From positions 124,001 through 188,000 of the forward strand of contig NZ_CP044523.1 in assembly GCF_008831545.1 (NCBI RefSeq): a stretch of DNA of 64,000 nt, written 5' to 3'. The notes below the pieces were generated by a model that ran no database searches, had not been told where the DNA came from, and saw only the letters and a list, made by a program, of their open reading frames with translations. Position numbers and translations under genes: made by a program. Positions 1-7,734 of the stretch are shown here, piece by piece (positions within the stretch are counted from its first letter, which is position 1; every line of letters begins with the position of its first letter). This DNA comes from Halorussus halophilus (GTDB lineage Archaea; Halobacteriota; Halobacteria; Halobacteriales; Haladaptataceae).

Positions 1-1
1 C

Positions 2-997
2 GGCGAACCGGTCGTCATCGAGGACGGCCAACTGCTCGAAGGCACCATCGCCGAGGACGAAGTCGGCGAGTTCGGTGGCAAAATTGTGGACACCATCACG
101 AAGGTGTACGGCAACACCCGCTCGCGCGTGTTCATCAACGAAGTCGCCTCGCTGGCGATGCGTTCTATCATGCACTTCGGGTTCTCTATCGCAATCGACG
201 ACGAGTCGATTCCCCAAGAGGCCCAAGAGCGTATCGACGAAGCGATGGAGAACGCCTACGACCGCGTGCAGGAACTCATCACCACCTACGAGAACGGCGA
301 CCTCGAATCCCTGCCCGGCCGAACGGTGGACGAGACGCTTGAGATGAAGATTATGCAGACGCTCGGCAAGGCCCGCGACTCCGCGGGTGACATCGCCGAG
401 GACCACTTCGCCGACGACAACCCGGCCGTCGTCATGGCCGAGTCCGGCGCGCGTGGGTCGATGCTCAACCTGACCCAGATGGCCGGCTGTGTCGGCCAGC
501 AGGCAGTTCGGGGCGAGCGCATCAACCGCGGCTACGAGGACCGCACGCTGAGCCACTATCAGCCCAACGACCTCTCCGCAGAGGCACACGGCTTCGTGGA
601 ACACTCCTACACTGGCGGACTGAACCCCCGCGAGTTCTTCTTCCACGCGATGGGTGGCCGCGAGGGCCTCGTGGACACGGCAGTCCGCACTTCCAAGTCC
701 GGATACCTCCAGCGCCGCCTCATCAACGCGCTGTCGGAACTGGAGACCCAGTACGACGGCACGGTGCGCGACACCAGCGACACCATCGTCCAGTTCGAGT
801 TCGGCGAGGACGGCACCAGTCCGGTGAAGGTCTCCTCGAACGAGGAACACGACATCGACGTGGACCAGATCGCCGACCGCATCATGGACGAAGAGTTCGA
901 CAGCGAGCAGCGCAAAGACGAGTTCATCGGCGAGAAGCGACCGCCGACGAACCTCTCGGAATACGCAGACGCCCGCGGGGTCGAAGGAGACGACTAA
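2..997 (+). CDS. rpoA1: DNA-directed RNA polymerase subunit A' (RpoA1), C-terminal part
   Basis: Largest catalytic subunit of archaeal RNA polymerase, N-terminal part of the split beta'-like chain; only the C-terminal third lies in the window, and the reading frame is open from base 2. Conserved funnel and bridge-helix-region text is visible, including ESGARGSMLNLTQMAGCVGQQ, RGFVEHSY-type sequence and FFHAMGGREGLVDTAVRTS, which is diagnostic for the family. The gene ends TAA and A'' starts seven bases later, so the two halves are translated from one transcript. The end of the protein is acidic, as expected for a halophile. The gene itself is normal; the truncation is only the window edge. Confidence 0.98.
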   Translation, partial: GEPVVIEDGQLLEGTIAEDEVGEFGGKIVDTITKVYGNTRSRVFINEVASLAMRSIMHFGFSIAIDDESIPQEAQERIDEAMENAYDRVQELITTYENGDLESLPGRTVDETLEMKIMQTLGKARDSAGDIAEDHFADDNPAVVMAESGARGSMLNLTQMAGCVGQQAVRGERINRGYEDRTLSHYQPNDLSAEAHGFVEHSYTGGLNPREFFFHAMGGREGLVDTAVRTSKSGYLQRRLINALSELETQYDGTVRDTSDTIVQFEFGEDGTSPVKVSSNEEHDIDVDQIADRIMDEEFDSEQRKDEFIGEKRPPTNLSEYADARGVEGDD

Positions 998-1003
998 GCA
1001 ACC

Positions 1004-2200
1004 ATGACAGAGTACGACGTAACCGAGGACGTAGAAGCCGTCGTCGAGGACACCGACCTCCCCCGGCGGCTGAAGGACCGAGTGTACGAGACCATCGAAG
1101 ACCGCGGCGACGACCTAACCGTCGAGCAAGCGGACGAAATCGCCCGTGCGGTCGAGACGCAGTATCTCGACACGCGCGTAGACCCGCTGGACCCGGTCGG
1201 CACCGTCTCCGCTCAGAGTATCGGGGAACCCGGTACGCAGATGACGATGAACACCTTCCACTACGCGGGCGTCGCGGAGATCGACGTCACGCAGGGCCTG
1301 CCCCGACTCATCGAGTTGGTGGACGCCCGGAAGACCCCGGACACGCCGATGATGACGGTCCACCTGGAAGACGAGTACGCGACCGACCGCGAGAAGGCCC
1401 ACGAGGTCGTCTGGCAGATAGAGGCGACGAAGATTCTCGCCTTGGGCGACATCTCGACCAACGTCGCGGACATGATCGTCTCCATCGACCTCAACGAAGA
1501 CACCCTGAAAGAGCGGATGATTACCCCCGACGAGGTCGCGGGAATCATCGAGGACGAACTCGGCGTCTCCACGAACCAGCAGGGTGCGGTCATCGAGTTC
1601 GGTCCCGAACAGCCGAGTTACCGCGAACTCCTGCAACTGGTCGAGCAACTGCGCGAAATCGTCTTCAAGGGCATCGAAGACGTGACCCGCGTCGTCATCC
1701 GCAAGGAGCAACTCGACGAGGGCGAGGAGTTCGTCCTCTACACCGAAGGCTCTGCGTTCGGTGACGCGATGGAGATAGAGGGCGTGGACGCCTCGCGCAC
1801 GACGACGAACAACATCCACGAGATTCACAAGAACCTCGGCATCGAGGCGGCCCGCGAGTCCATCATCGAGGAGACGATGGACACGTTGGAAGAACAGGGT
1901 CTCGACGACGTGAACGTTCGGCACCTCATGCTGGTTTCGGACATCATGACCAACCGCGGCGAAATCGAGTCCATCGGTCGTCACGGTATCTCCGGCAGCA
2001 AGGAGTCCGTGCTGGCGCGTGCGGCGTTCGAGGTCACGGTCAACCACCTGCTCGACGCCGCCATCCACGGCGAAGTGGACGACCTGAACGGCGTCACGGA
2101 GAACGTCATCGTCGGGAAACCCATCAAACTCGGCACCGGCGACGTGGACCTCCGCATGGGGTCGCTCTCCGGCGACGCCGAACCCGAGGCGTCGGACTGA
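1004..2200 (+). CDS. rpoA2: DNA-directed RNA polymerase subunit A'' (RpoA2)
   Basis: C-terminal half of the split largest RNA polymerase subunit. The 398-residue length is usual. It contains the family motif [20 protein letters not shown] near residues 65-84 and the following [18 protein letters not shown] (trigger-loop region), then the clamp and jaw part and a near-terminal segment [25 protein letters not shown]. The first ATG after the A' stop is taken as the start, matching the family's short N-terminus. It is sandwiched between A' and a nusA-like gene with gaps of 6 and 3 bases, the conserved archaeal RNA polymerase operon order. Confidence 0.98.
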   Translation: MTEYDVTEDVEAVVEDTDLPRRLKDRVYETIEDRGDDLTVEQADEIARAVETQYLDTRVDPLDPVGTVSAQSIGEPGTQMTMNTFHYAGVAEIDVTQGLPRLIELVDARKTPDTPMMTVHLEDEYATDREKAHEVVWQIEATKILALGDISTNVADMIVSIDLNEDTLKERMITPDEVAGIIEDELGVSTNQQGAVIEFGPEQPSYRELLQLVEQLREIVFKGIEDVTRVVIRKEQLDEGEEFVLYTEGSAFGDAMEIEGVDASRTTTNNIHEIHKNLGIEAARESIIEETMDTLEEQGLDDVNVRHLMLVSDIMTNRGEIESIGRHGISGSKESVLARAAFEVTVNHLLDAAIHGEVDDLNGVTENVIVGKPIKLGTGDVDLRMGSLSGDAEPEASD

Positions 2201-2203
2201 CGG

Positions 2204-2638
2204 ATGGTCGTCACGCTCTCGGACGAGGCCCGGCAGTTCATCGCCCGCTTCGAAGACGAGTCGGGCGCGACGGCCCGCGACTGTCTCGTCTTGGACGGCG
2301 ACGACGAGGAAGAGCGCCTCGTCTTCCTCGTGAAGGCCGACGACATGGGTATGGCCATCGGGTCGGGCGGCGAAACCGTCCGGCAGGTCGAAGAGGCACT
2401 CGGCCGCCCCGTGACGCTGGTCGAGGACGCAGACACCCCGGAGGCGTTCGTCGCCAACGCGCTCGCTCCGGCGGCGGTGTACAACGTCACCATCAGCGAG
2501 AACGACGACACGGTAGCCTACGTCGAAGTCGATTCGGCGGACACGGGCATCGCCATCGGCGAGGGCGGACGCAACATCGCGGTGGCCAAGCAACTGGCCG
2601 AGCGCCATCACGGCATCGACGACATCCAGTTGACGTGA
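2204..2638 (+). CDS. NusA-like transcription factor (two KH domains)
   Basis: Archaeal NusA-like protein of 144 residues, about the normal length; archaeal members keep only the paired KH RNA-binding domains and lack the bacterial polymerase-binding N-terminus. Two KH-type GXXG loops are visible: AIGSGGETVRQVEEALG in the first half and AIGEGGRNIAVAKQLAE in the second. It probably binds nascent RNA and modulates elongation or termination. It starts three bases after rpoA2 and must be cotranscribed with it. In most haloarchaea rps12 follows; here the next gene is unrelated. Confidence 0.93.
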   Translation: MVVTLSDEARQFIARFEDESGATARDCLVLDGDDEEERLVFLVKADDMGMAIGSGGETVRQVEEALGRPVTLVEDADTPEAFVANALAPAAVYNVTISENDDTVAYVEVDSADTGIAIGEGGRNIAVAKQLAERHHGIDDIQLT

Positions 2639-2787
2639 CGGCGTCTGGGTGACGTACGCCGTCGTCCCGTCGCCTGACGGTCTACACGAACTTTTCTCTC
2701 CCCGACGTTTCGCACTCGAAATTTTAGCCTCGGAACCACGCACCCGACGCAAAGAACGAATGTGTTGACTCGTGTGTGTAGCGTGGG

Positions 2788-3735
2788 ATGGGGAATATGA
2801 CACACGAACGAACAGACGTGACTGACACGGTACCGAACGTAGACGACGAGGACCGCCGAAATTTCTTGAAAATTCTGGGTGTCACGGGAAGCGTCGGTGC
2901 GGCGAGCGAGTTCGCGCTGGACGACCTCCGCGGCGTCGTCGATTCGAACTCGGCCTCGACGGAAGAACTGGCGACGATGGGCGAGGCGATTCGGGCCGAC
3001 CTCTCCGGAACGCTCGACGCCGAGCGACTGTCGAGCGCGCTCACCGGAATCGAGTCCGGCATCGCGCGCCTGCCGGAACTTCGGGCCGAGGGATTCCCCG
3101 CGGAACCGACCGACGCCTACGCCGAGGTGACTGCGCCAGCGTGGGACGCCTACGACCACCTCGCAGACGTCGGTCTCTTCGAAGCGGCCGAGCACAACCT
3201 GCCGGAGTTCACGCCAGAACACATTCGCGCGACGACGACCGAACTCGTCCAGTCGTCGCCGCTCGCGACGGCGCTGGCCGACGCGGGATTCGACAAACAG
3301 GAGCGAACCGAACTCGTCGTCGGCGCGGCGACCAACGACGAGCGGCTGGCAGAGTGGGTTTCGACGGAGGCGCTTCCGGCGAATCCGGACGACTACGACG
3401 TCGAGGACGTGGCTCCGCTCCAACAGCGCGCCGTCGGCGGCGCACTGTTGTGGATAGACGAACTCGACCAGCACCTCTGGCAGAAAGAAGTCCTCATCAC
3501 CGACGAGATGTTCGACGACGGGATTCGACACGCGAGGGCGATGCTCGGCGGCGTCTCGCTCGTCGTGCGAGCAGTACGCGACGTGGCCGCCGAGAACGAG
3601 CGTCCAGCGAGCGAACTTGCGGCGGGGGTCACCGCTGGCTCTGCCGTGGCGATTCTCGGCCAAGAAGACATCGCGGCCGACCTGTTCAGAATCGACGACG
3701 AGATGCGCGCACCGCGGGGAGGTGACCCAACATGA
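2788..3735 (+). CDS. Helical protein with Tat-like N-terminus, partner of PQQ dehydrogenase
   Basis: I do not recognise a named family. The 315-residue protein has an N-terminal DRRNFLKILGVTG segment close to the twin-arginine consensus (S/T-R-R-x-F-L-K) followed by a short, weakly hydrophobic stretch, then an acidic sequence that looks all-helical, with many Ala, Glu and Leu. No catalytic motif is evident. Two starts are possible, ATG 2788 and ATG 2797. Its stop codon overlaps the start of the PQQ dehydrogenase (ATGA at 3732-3735), so translation is coupled. A reasonable inference is that it anchors or carries the dehydrogenase out through Tat. A Tat-exported structural subunit, as in other dehydrogenases, is the closest analogy. 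Confidence 0.8.
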   Translation: MGNMTHERTDVTDTVPNVDDEDRRNFLKILGVTGSVGAASEFALDDLRGVVDSNSASTEELATMGEAIRADLSGTLDAERLSSALTGIESGIARLPELRAEGFPAEPTDAYAEVTAPAWDAYDHLADVGLFEAAEHNLPEFTPEHIRATTTELVQSSPLATALADAGFDKQERTELVVGAATNDERLAEWVSTEALPANPDDYDVEDVAPLQQRAVGGALLWIDELDQHLWQKEVLITDEMFDDGIRHARAMLGGVSLVVRAVRDVAAENERPASELAAGVTAGSAVAILGQEDIAADLFRIDDEMRAPRGGDPT

Positions 3736-5441
3736 GTTCTGACTATCCACACGCACGAGTCCACTCGACGGAAGACGGCCAGACTATCGAGTACACCATC
3801 GACGGCCCGCAGACGATTCGCCAAGACGGCCAGCAGATTCCGCGGCTGAACGTCACGGAGGAGATGCTACTGGAGTCTGGCGACGACGCCAGAAGTTGGC
3901 TCATGTACGGCGGGGCCTACGACCAACAGCGGTTCACGACCGCCGACGAAATCACGCCGGAGAACGTCTCGAACCTCTCGCTGGAGTACATCGTGGAGAC
4001 CGAAGAGGAGGGAACGCTGGAGGGAACGCCGGTCGTGGTACCGTCGGACCCGCCCATCATGTACCAGACGAACGGGCCGGACGTGTTGCGTGCAATCAAC
4101 GCCCGGACTGGTGACGTCATCTGGACGTACCGCTACGCACGGGACCAACAGGGACCTGACGAAGCCTCGGCAGTCTGGTGTTGTGGGTCGAACAACCGCG
4201 GGGTGGCGGTGCTGGGCGACAGCCTCTACATGACGACGCTCGACGCGAACCTCGTCGCTATCGACCGCTACACCGGTGAACAGCAGTGGCTGTACGACTC
4301 CGCGCCCACTGGACAGGGCTACTCGGCGACGTGGGCACCCATCGTCTACGACGGGAGCATCCTCAACGGGAGCGCGGGCGGGGAGTACGGCATTCGCGGA
4401 TTCATCGAGTCGGTAGACACCACGACCGGCACGCGCGAGTGGCGCACGTGGATGACGCCCGAAGCACAGTGGGTCGGCGACTCGTGGCGTCGCGGGGCCG
4501 CGCCGAACTGGATGTCGATTACGGTCGATGCCGACTCCGACACGCTGTACGCCAACATCGGCAATCCGGGACCGGACGTGAACGGCATCGTCCGACCGGG
4601 ACCCAACGTCTACTCGGACTCGGTCGTGGCGCTCGACACGGAGTCAGGCGATTTGGAGTGGTACTTCCAAGAGGTACCACACGACTGGTGGGACTACGAC
4701 GCCTCGACGCCGCCGGTGCTGTTCGACGCCGAGATATACGGCGAGAATCAGCGGGTCGTCACGCACCCCGGGAAAGACGGCTGGAACTACCTGCTCGACG
4801 CCGGAGACGGCAAACTGTACGAGCGAAGCCAAGAGTTCTGCCAGCACCTCAACACGTGGTATCTACCCCAGCAGACCTACGACGACTCGCCGTGGGTGAT
4901 GCCGTCGGCCGACGGCGGGTCGGAGTGGAACCCGGCCTCCTACAGCCGGGTGACGGGCAACCTCCACGTGAAGGCGATGAACTACCCGAGCAAGTTCCAG
5001 TGGGATGCAGACCCCGAGTGGAACTTCCCTGCCCAGTACCTCGGCGGCGGGTTCACGGTGTATCCGGCGATGGACGACCCCGGTCCGGCACCCGACGCGT
5101 GGAACGGCAAAGTCGGACTGTTCTCGGCGGTGGACCCGGTGACCGGCGAAGTTGTCTGGCAGGACGAGTACGACGAACTCTCGATGGGTGGGTCGATGAG
5201 TACGACGACCGGTCTGACTTTCACCGGCAACGGGTCGGGCGAGTTCATCGCCTACGACTCCGAGAGCGGTGAACGCCTCTGGCAACACCAGTTCGACGCC
5301 TCGGTCAACGCCTCGCCGATGAGTTGGTACGACCCCGGAACGGGCAAGCAGTACGTCGCAGTGCAGGCCGGTGGCGGCGGGCTTCGCTCTCCCCGGAACG
5401 GCAACACGGTCGGGGTGTTCTCGCTCCGGGCCGGGAACTGA
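3732..5441 (+). CDS. PQQ-dependent alcohol dehydrogenase-like beta-propeller protein
   Basis: Quinoprotein dehydrogenase of 569 residues with repeated propeller tryptophan-docking sequences such as INARTGDVIWTYR, IDRYTGEQQWLY, LDTESGDLEWYF and YDSESGERLWQHQ. Family landmarks are visible: EGTP (about 97), adjacent cysteines WCCG (150-151, the vicinal disulfide next to PQQ), GGEYG (Glu 218) and IGNPGP (Asn 277) as metal ligands, and PHDWWDYD with the catalytic Asp at 321. Asp 323, two residues later, is the position that marks lanthanide-dependent enzymes (XoxF, PedH) as opposed to calcium ones. It would oxidise alcohols or aldehydes, passing electrons to an unknown acceptor. No signal peptide or cytochrome domain is present, and no pqq synthesis gene is in the window. 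The start overlaps the upstream stop. Confidence 0.9.
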   Translation: MSSDYPHARVHSTEDGQTIEYTIDGPQTIRQDGQQIPRLNVTEEMLLESGDDARSWLMYGGAYDQQRFTTADEITPENVSNLSLEYIVETEEEGTLEGTPVVVPSDPPIMYQTNGPDVLRAINARTGDVIWTYRYARDQQGPDEASAVWCCGSNNRGVAVLGDSLYMTTLDANLVAIDRYTGEQQWLYDSAPTGQGYSATWAPIVYDGSILNGSAGGEYGIRGFIESVDTTTGTREWRTWMTPEAQWVGDSWRRGAAPNWMSITVDADSDTLYANIGNPGPDVNGIVRPGPNVYSDSVVALDTESGDLEWYFQEVPHDWWDYDASTPPVLFDAEIYGENQRVVTHPGKDGWNYLLDAGDGKLYERSQEFCQHLNTWYLPQQTYDDSPWVMPSADGGSEWNPASYSRVTGNLHVKAMNYPSKFQWDADPEWNFPAQYLGGGFTVYPAMDDPGPAPDAWNGKVGLFSAVDPVTGEVVWQDEYDELSMGGSMSTTTGLTFTGNGSGEFIAYDSESGERLWQHQFDASVNASPMSWYDPGTGKQYVAVQAGGGGLRSPRNGNTVGVFSLRAGN

Positions 5442-5570
5442 ACGGGACGGCCCGAATGAGAGTTCGAGTCGTATCTTCATCACCGACGAGAGGTAAGTTA
5501 GGTAGTTCCTCGGACCGCTCTACACCGTGGATTTGGACCGCGACGGCACCGCCTCGGTGGTGTTTTGAAT

Positions 5571-5586
5571 TCGGGAAATATCCCGA
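5571..5586. terminator. Small inverted repeat abutting the lipoprotein stop
   Basis: TCGGGA-AATA-TCCCGA forms a six-base-pair stem with a four-base loop exactly at the 3' end of the minus-strand lipoprotein gene (stop at 5587-5589). It could terminate or stabilise that transcript; there is no strong T-run, so this is a weak call. The rest of 5442-5570 holds no gene that I can see. Confidence 0.35.
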
Positions 5587-6006
5587 TCACGTCAAGATAG
5601 CGAACTCGACGTGAACCACGGTCTGATTGAACTCGATGTAGTAACCAGACGGGTAGTTGCTGGAATTTCTATCTTTGGGGAAGTAGCCCGGCAACCTCGC
5701 GCGGTCTTCTTTCATCTTCTCAACCTTGCTTTCCGGGACAGTGACGACTGATCTCCCTGACTTGTTGACGGCCTTCCGAACCGCCTTTTTTATATACTTG
5801 TTTGCCTGCACTCGGCTATCAGTGTACGCAACAACGGTAGCGTTTGGTGGTGCTTCTGAAACTACTTCTGCCGTTATTTCACCATCTCCGGTACTGGGGT
5901 TAGATTCACTTCCATTCGCAGGCGACTTGCTTAGCTGACTTGTCATACACCCTGGCATAGGTGCAATGATAACCAAAAAAACAACAGCTATGGAGGACTT
6001 TTTCAT
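5587..6006 (-). CDS. Small lipoprotein, AT-rich
   Basis: The 139-residue protein begins MKKSSIAVVFLVIIAPMPGC, a bacterial-style lipoprotein signal with a lipobox ending in Cys 20, followed by a Ser/Pro/Gly/Asn-rich linker and a small C-terminal domain (about 50-139) with no motif I know. Unlike most haloarchaeal lipoproteins it has no twin-arginine pair, so export would be by Sec. Base and codon use is clearly AT-richer than the flanking genes, as is the adjacent protease, suggesting joint acquisition. A TATA-like ATTTTTATC lies about 20-27 bases before the start, so it may have its own promoter even though it lies 39 bases after the protease gene. Confidence 0.72.
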   Translation of the reverse strand: MKKSSIAVVFLVIIAPMPGCMTSQLSKSPANGSESNPSTGDGEITAEVVSEAPPNATVVAYTDSRVQANKYIKKAVRKAVNKSGRSVVTVPESKVEKMKEDRARLPGYFPKDRNSSNYPSGYYIEFNQTVVHVEFAILT

Positions 6007-6045
6007 GTAATATACAACCTGTCAGTGATAAAAATATCTTGTGGC

Positions 6046-7194
6046 TTACACCCTTACGTCTAAGACTTCTTCGGCCCACGCCATAATATCTCCTCTGGCT
6101 TCATCGAAGGTACCATCCCCGTCATCGTCGATAGATGCGTGATTGATTCCAGCGATGAGCGCGAGGTTGTCTGTTGTAATGTGGAAAAATGGGCCTCCAG
6201 AATCACCTCCTTTCACATTGTGGTCGATTTTAACTCGTTCTGGTGAGTTTGTTTTGACACCGAGGATTTTCCCAGTATTTCTTCCTGTTGTTCTCCCTTG
6301 TTGATAAAGGGACTCCCCGTTTGAATGCATGTCTTTAAGTTTGTCACGGCTGAGTACCCCAGAAACCTGCCATCCGTACGAACCATTTTTATCTGCTATA
6401 TTGTAGGAATTGTCAGGTCCGCTACTGACAACTGTTCCGAGGTCGCCGTTCCCTTTCTGGGTATATTGACGACTCTCGCCGATTTTGTTTGAGCCAATTA
6501 AAGGATTTTTTGGCTGATGAACATTATTGCCTGCTGTCCTATTGATACAGTGTCCAGCTGTAACCCATACTTGGGAGTTGTCTTGTAGTGCGGTCGCTGG
6601 AGTGCCTAAGGTACAACAGCACTCGTTACTGAGTCCCATCTGAACACCGCTCGGAACTGGTCTGTAATTCGAATTGAAGGTCGCTTGTTCTTTAGCACGA
6701 GATTTGTGAACCGTGACTTTCAGGTCAGTCGTTTTGTACTCTTTCCCATTTGACGTCACCGAACCGTCAGTACGTGATGGTACTGCTTCCTTAACCTTCT
6801 CGAACGAAATATTCGGTGTACTCTCTGTTCCATCTGCGTGATGAACCTCGTAATAGTGGACCGCGATTCCTAACTCGGAGTCGCTTGACGAAACCTCTAC
6901 CTCGATAAAGGGTTCGGATGTGAACCGTCTACTGATTCTTGTCGCAGCGTTGTGAACTGCTTCAGTTCGTGCCCACTCATCTCGCGGAATAGTATAGAAC
7001 CTCGGCTCTCGTTCCGGAACTGCATTGTTTGAAACAACTTCTTTGTGATTAGTGTGGACGAGTCCGAGAAGTCGGGGAACTTCTTTTTCAGGATTAGAGG
7101 TAACTGCCGCAAGTGCGTCTTTTGAGATGTATTCTAGTGCGGCACCACTCAGACCGAGGCCCGCCAACGTGTTCAGAAATCACCGCCTTCCCAT
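6046..7194 (-). pseudogene. Chymotrypsin-like serine protease with TGA inside its Tat signal
   Basis: From ATG 7194 the reading is M-G-R-R-stop-F-L-N-T-L-A-G-L-G-L-S, a twin-arginine signal (RRxFL plus hydrophobic stretch) in which the x codon is TGA at 7182-7180. After the stop the frame is open to 6046. The mature part keeps a complete S1-type triad: His in TAGHC, Asp in GDLG and Ser in GDSGGP (codons 215, 251 and 332 counted from the ATG), plus a CCC cluster before the His. About 150 residues of propeptide-like sequence precede the protease domain. An internal TTG at codon 10 could start translation but would remove the twin arginines. The simplest reading is a recent nonsense mutation (for example CGA to TGA). 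Readthrough, a sequencing error or cytoplasmic initiation are alternatives. The gene is AT-rich relative to the chromosome. Confidence 0.8.
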
Positions 7195-7363
7195 TTGCGT
7201 AAGTTCTTTTGTTCGAACCATACAAGCCAGATTGAAACGATACTAATTAAATCTTTCTAACTATATTATATATAATTCAATTCACTTCTTCCGAACTCTT
7301 TGATATAGAGAATGTACTGTATGTGAAAAAACAGCAATTTCGCTGTACGTGCTATTCGTCTAC
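7195..7363. other. AT-rich spacer upstream of the protease
   Basis: No gene is seen. The stretch is very AT-rich; on the minus strand AAAGATTTAATTAG (about 7240-7255) could be the protease promoter, some 50 bases before its ATG. Confidence 0.4.
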
Positions 7364-7568
7364 TTCAAATCCCTTCGTAACCGCTTCGCTCCTCACCTAC
7401 GTTCGTCGCAGAAGCGGGCTGGAAGGGATTTGAACCACCTGAAGACGCTTCCCCGCCTCCGGCGAGACTGCCTCTTCCGTAGTTCAAATCTTCCAGCGTT
7501 CGAAATTCACGACTCGCGGAATTGGCGAGCGTACGAGACGCTCGCCGTGTTGCTCGTCGTAGAATGTA
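7364..7568. repeat. Fragments of the tRNA-Lys 3' end in both orientations
   Basis: CGGGCTGGAAGGGATTTGAACC at 7415-7436 is an exact 22-base copy of the 3' end of the adjacent tRNA-Lys (7569-7590); allowing one inserted A the match runs on through CCTGA. A 13-base inverted copy of the T-arm (TTCAAATCCCTTC) lies at 7364-7376, and a further imperfect copy (TTCAAATCTTCCAG) near 7484. Such partial copies beside a tRNA are the expected scar of site-specific integration and imprecise loss. No integrase gene is present nearby. Confidence 0.6.
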
Positions 7569-7642
<74 letters not shown>

Positions 7643-7666
7643 TCGAATCAGTTTTGCGCGCCACGA

Positions 7667-7676
7667 GGGTTAAACC
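7667..7676. promoter_or_regulatory. TATA-like box between tRNA-Lys and the peptidase gene
   Basis: GGGTTAAACC sits 25-34 bases before the mature tRNA 5' end on the minus strand, the right distance for its TATA box. The neighbouring TTTACTATC (7677-7685) might serve the divergent peptidase gene. Confidence 0.5.
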
Positions 7677-7734
7677 TTTACTATCTCGCGCGTCCAGCGC
7701 AACCTTTACCGCACCGCCGTCGGTCGAAACGACC

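Noticed and set aside
1115-2803. Minus-strand ORF of 562 codons opposite rpoA2 and nusA
   Set aside because: It is the reverse shadow of highly conserved genes in GC-rich DNA; composition is Arg/Val-rich and not halophilic.
7180-7182. TGA as selenocysteine in the protease
   Set aside because: Its place inside a Tat signal, not the active site, and the absence of known selenoprotein use in haloarchaea make this unlikely.
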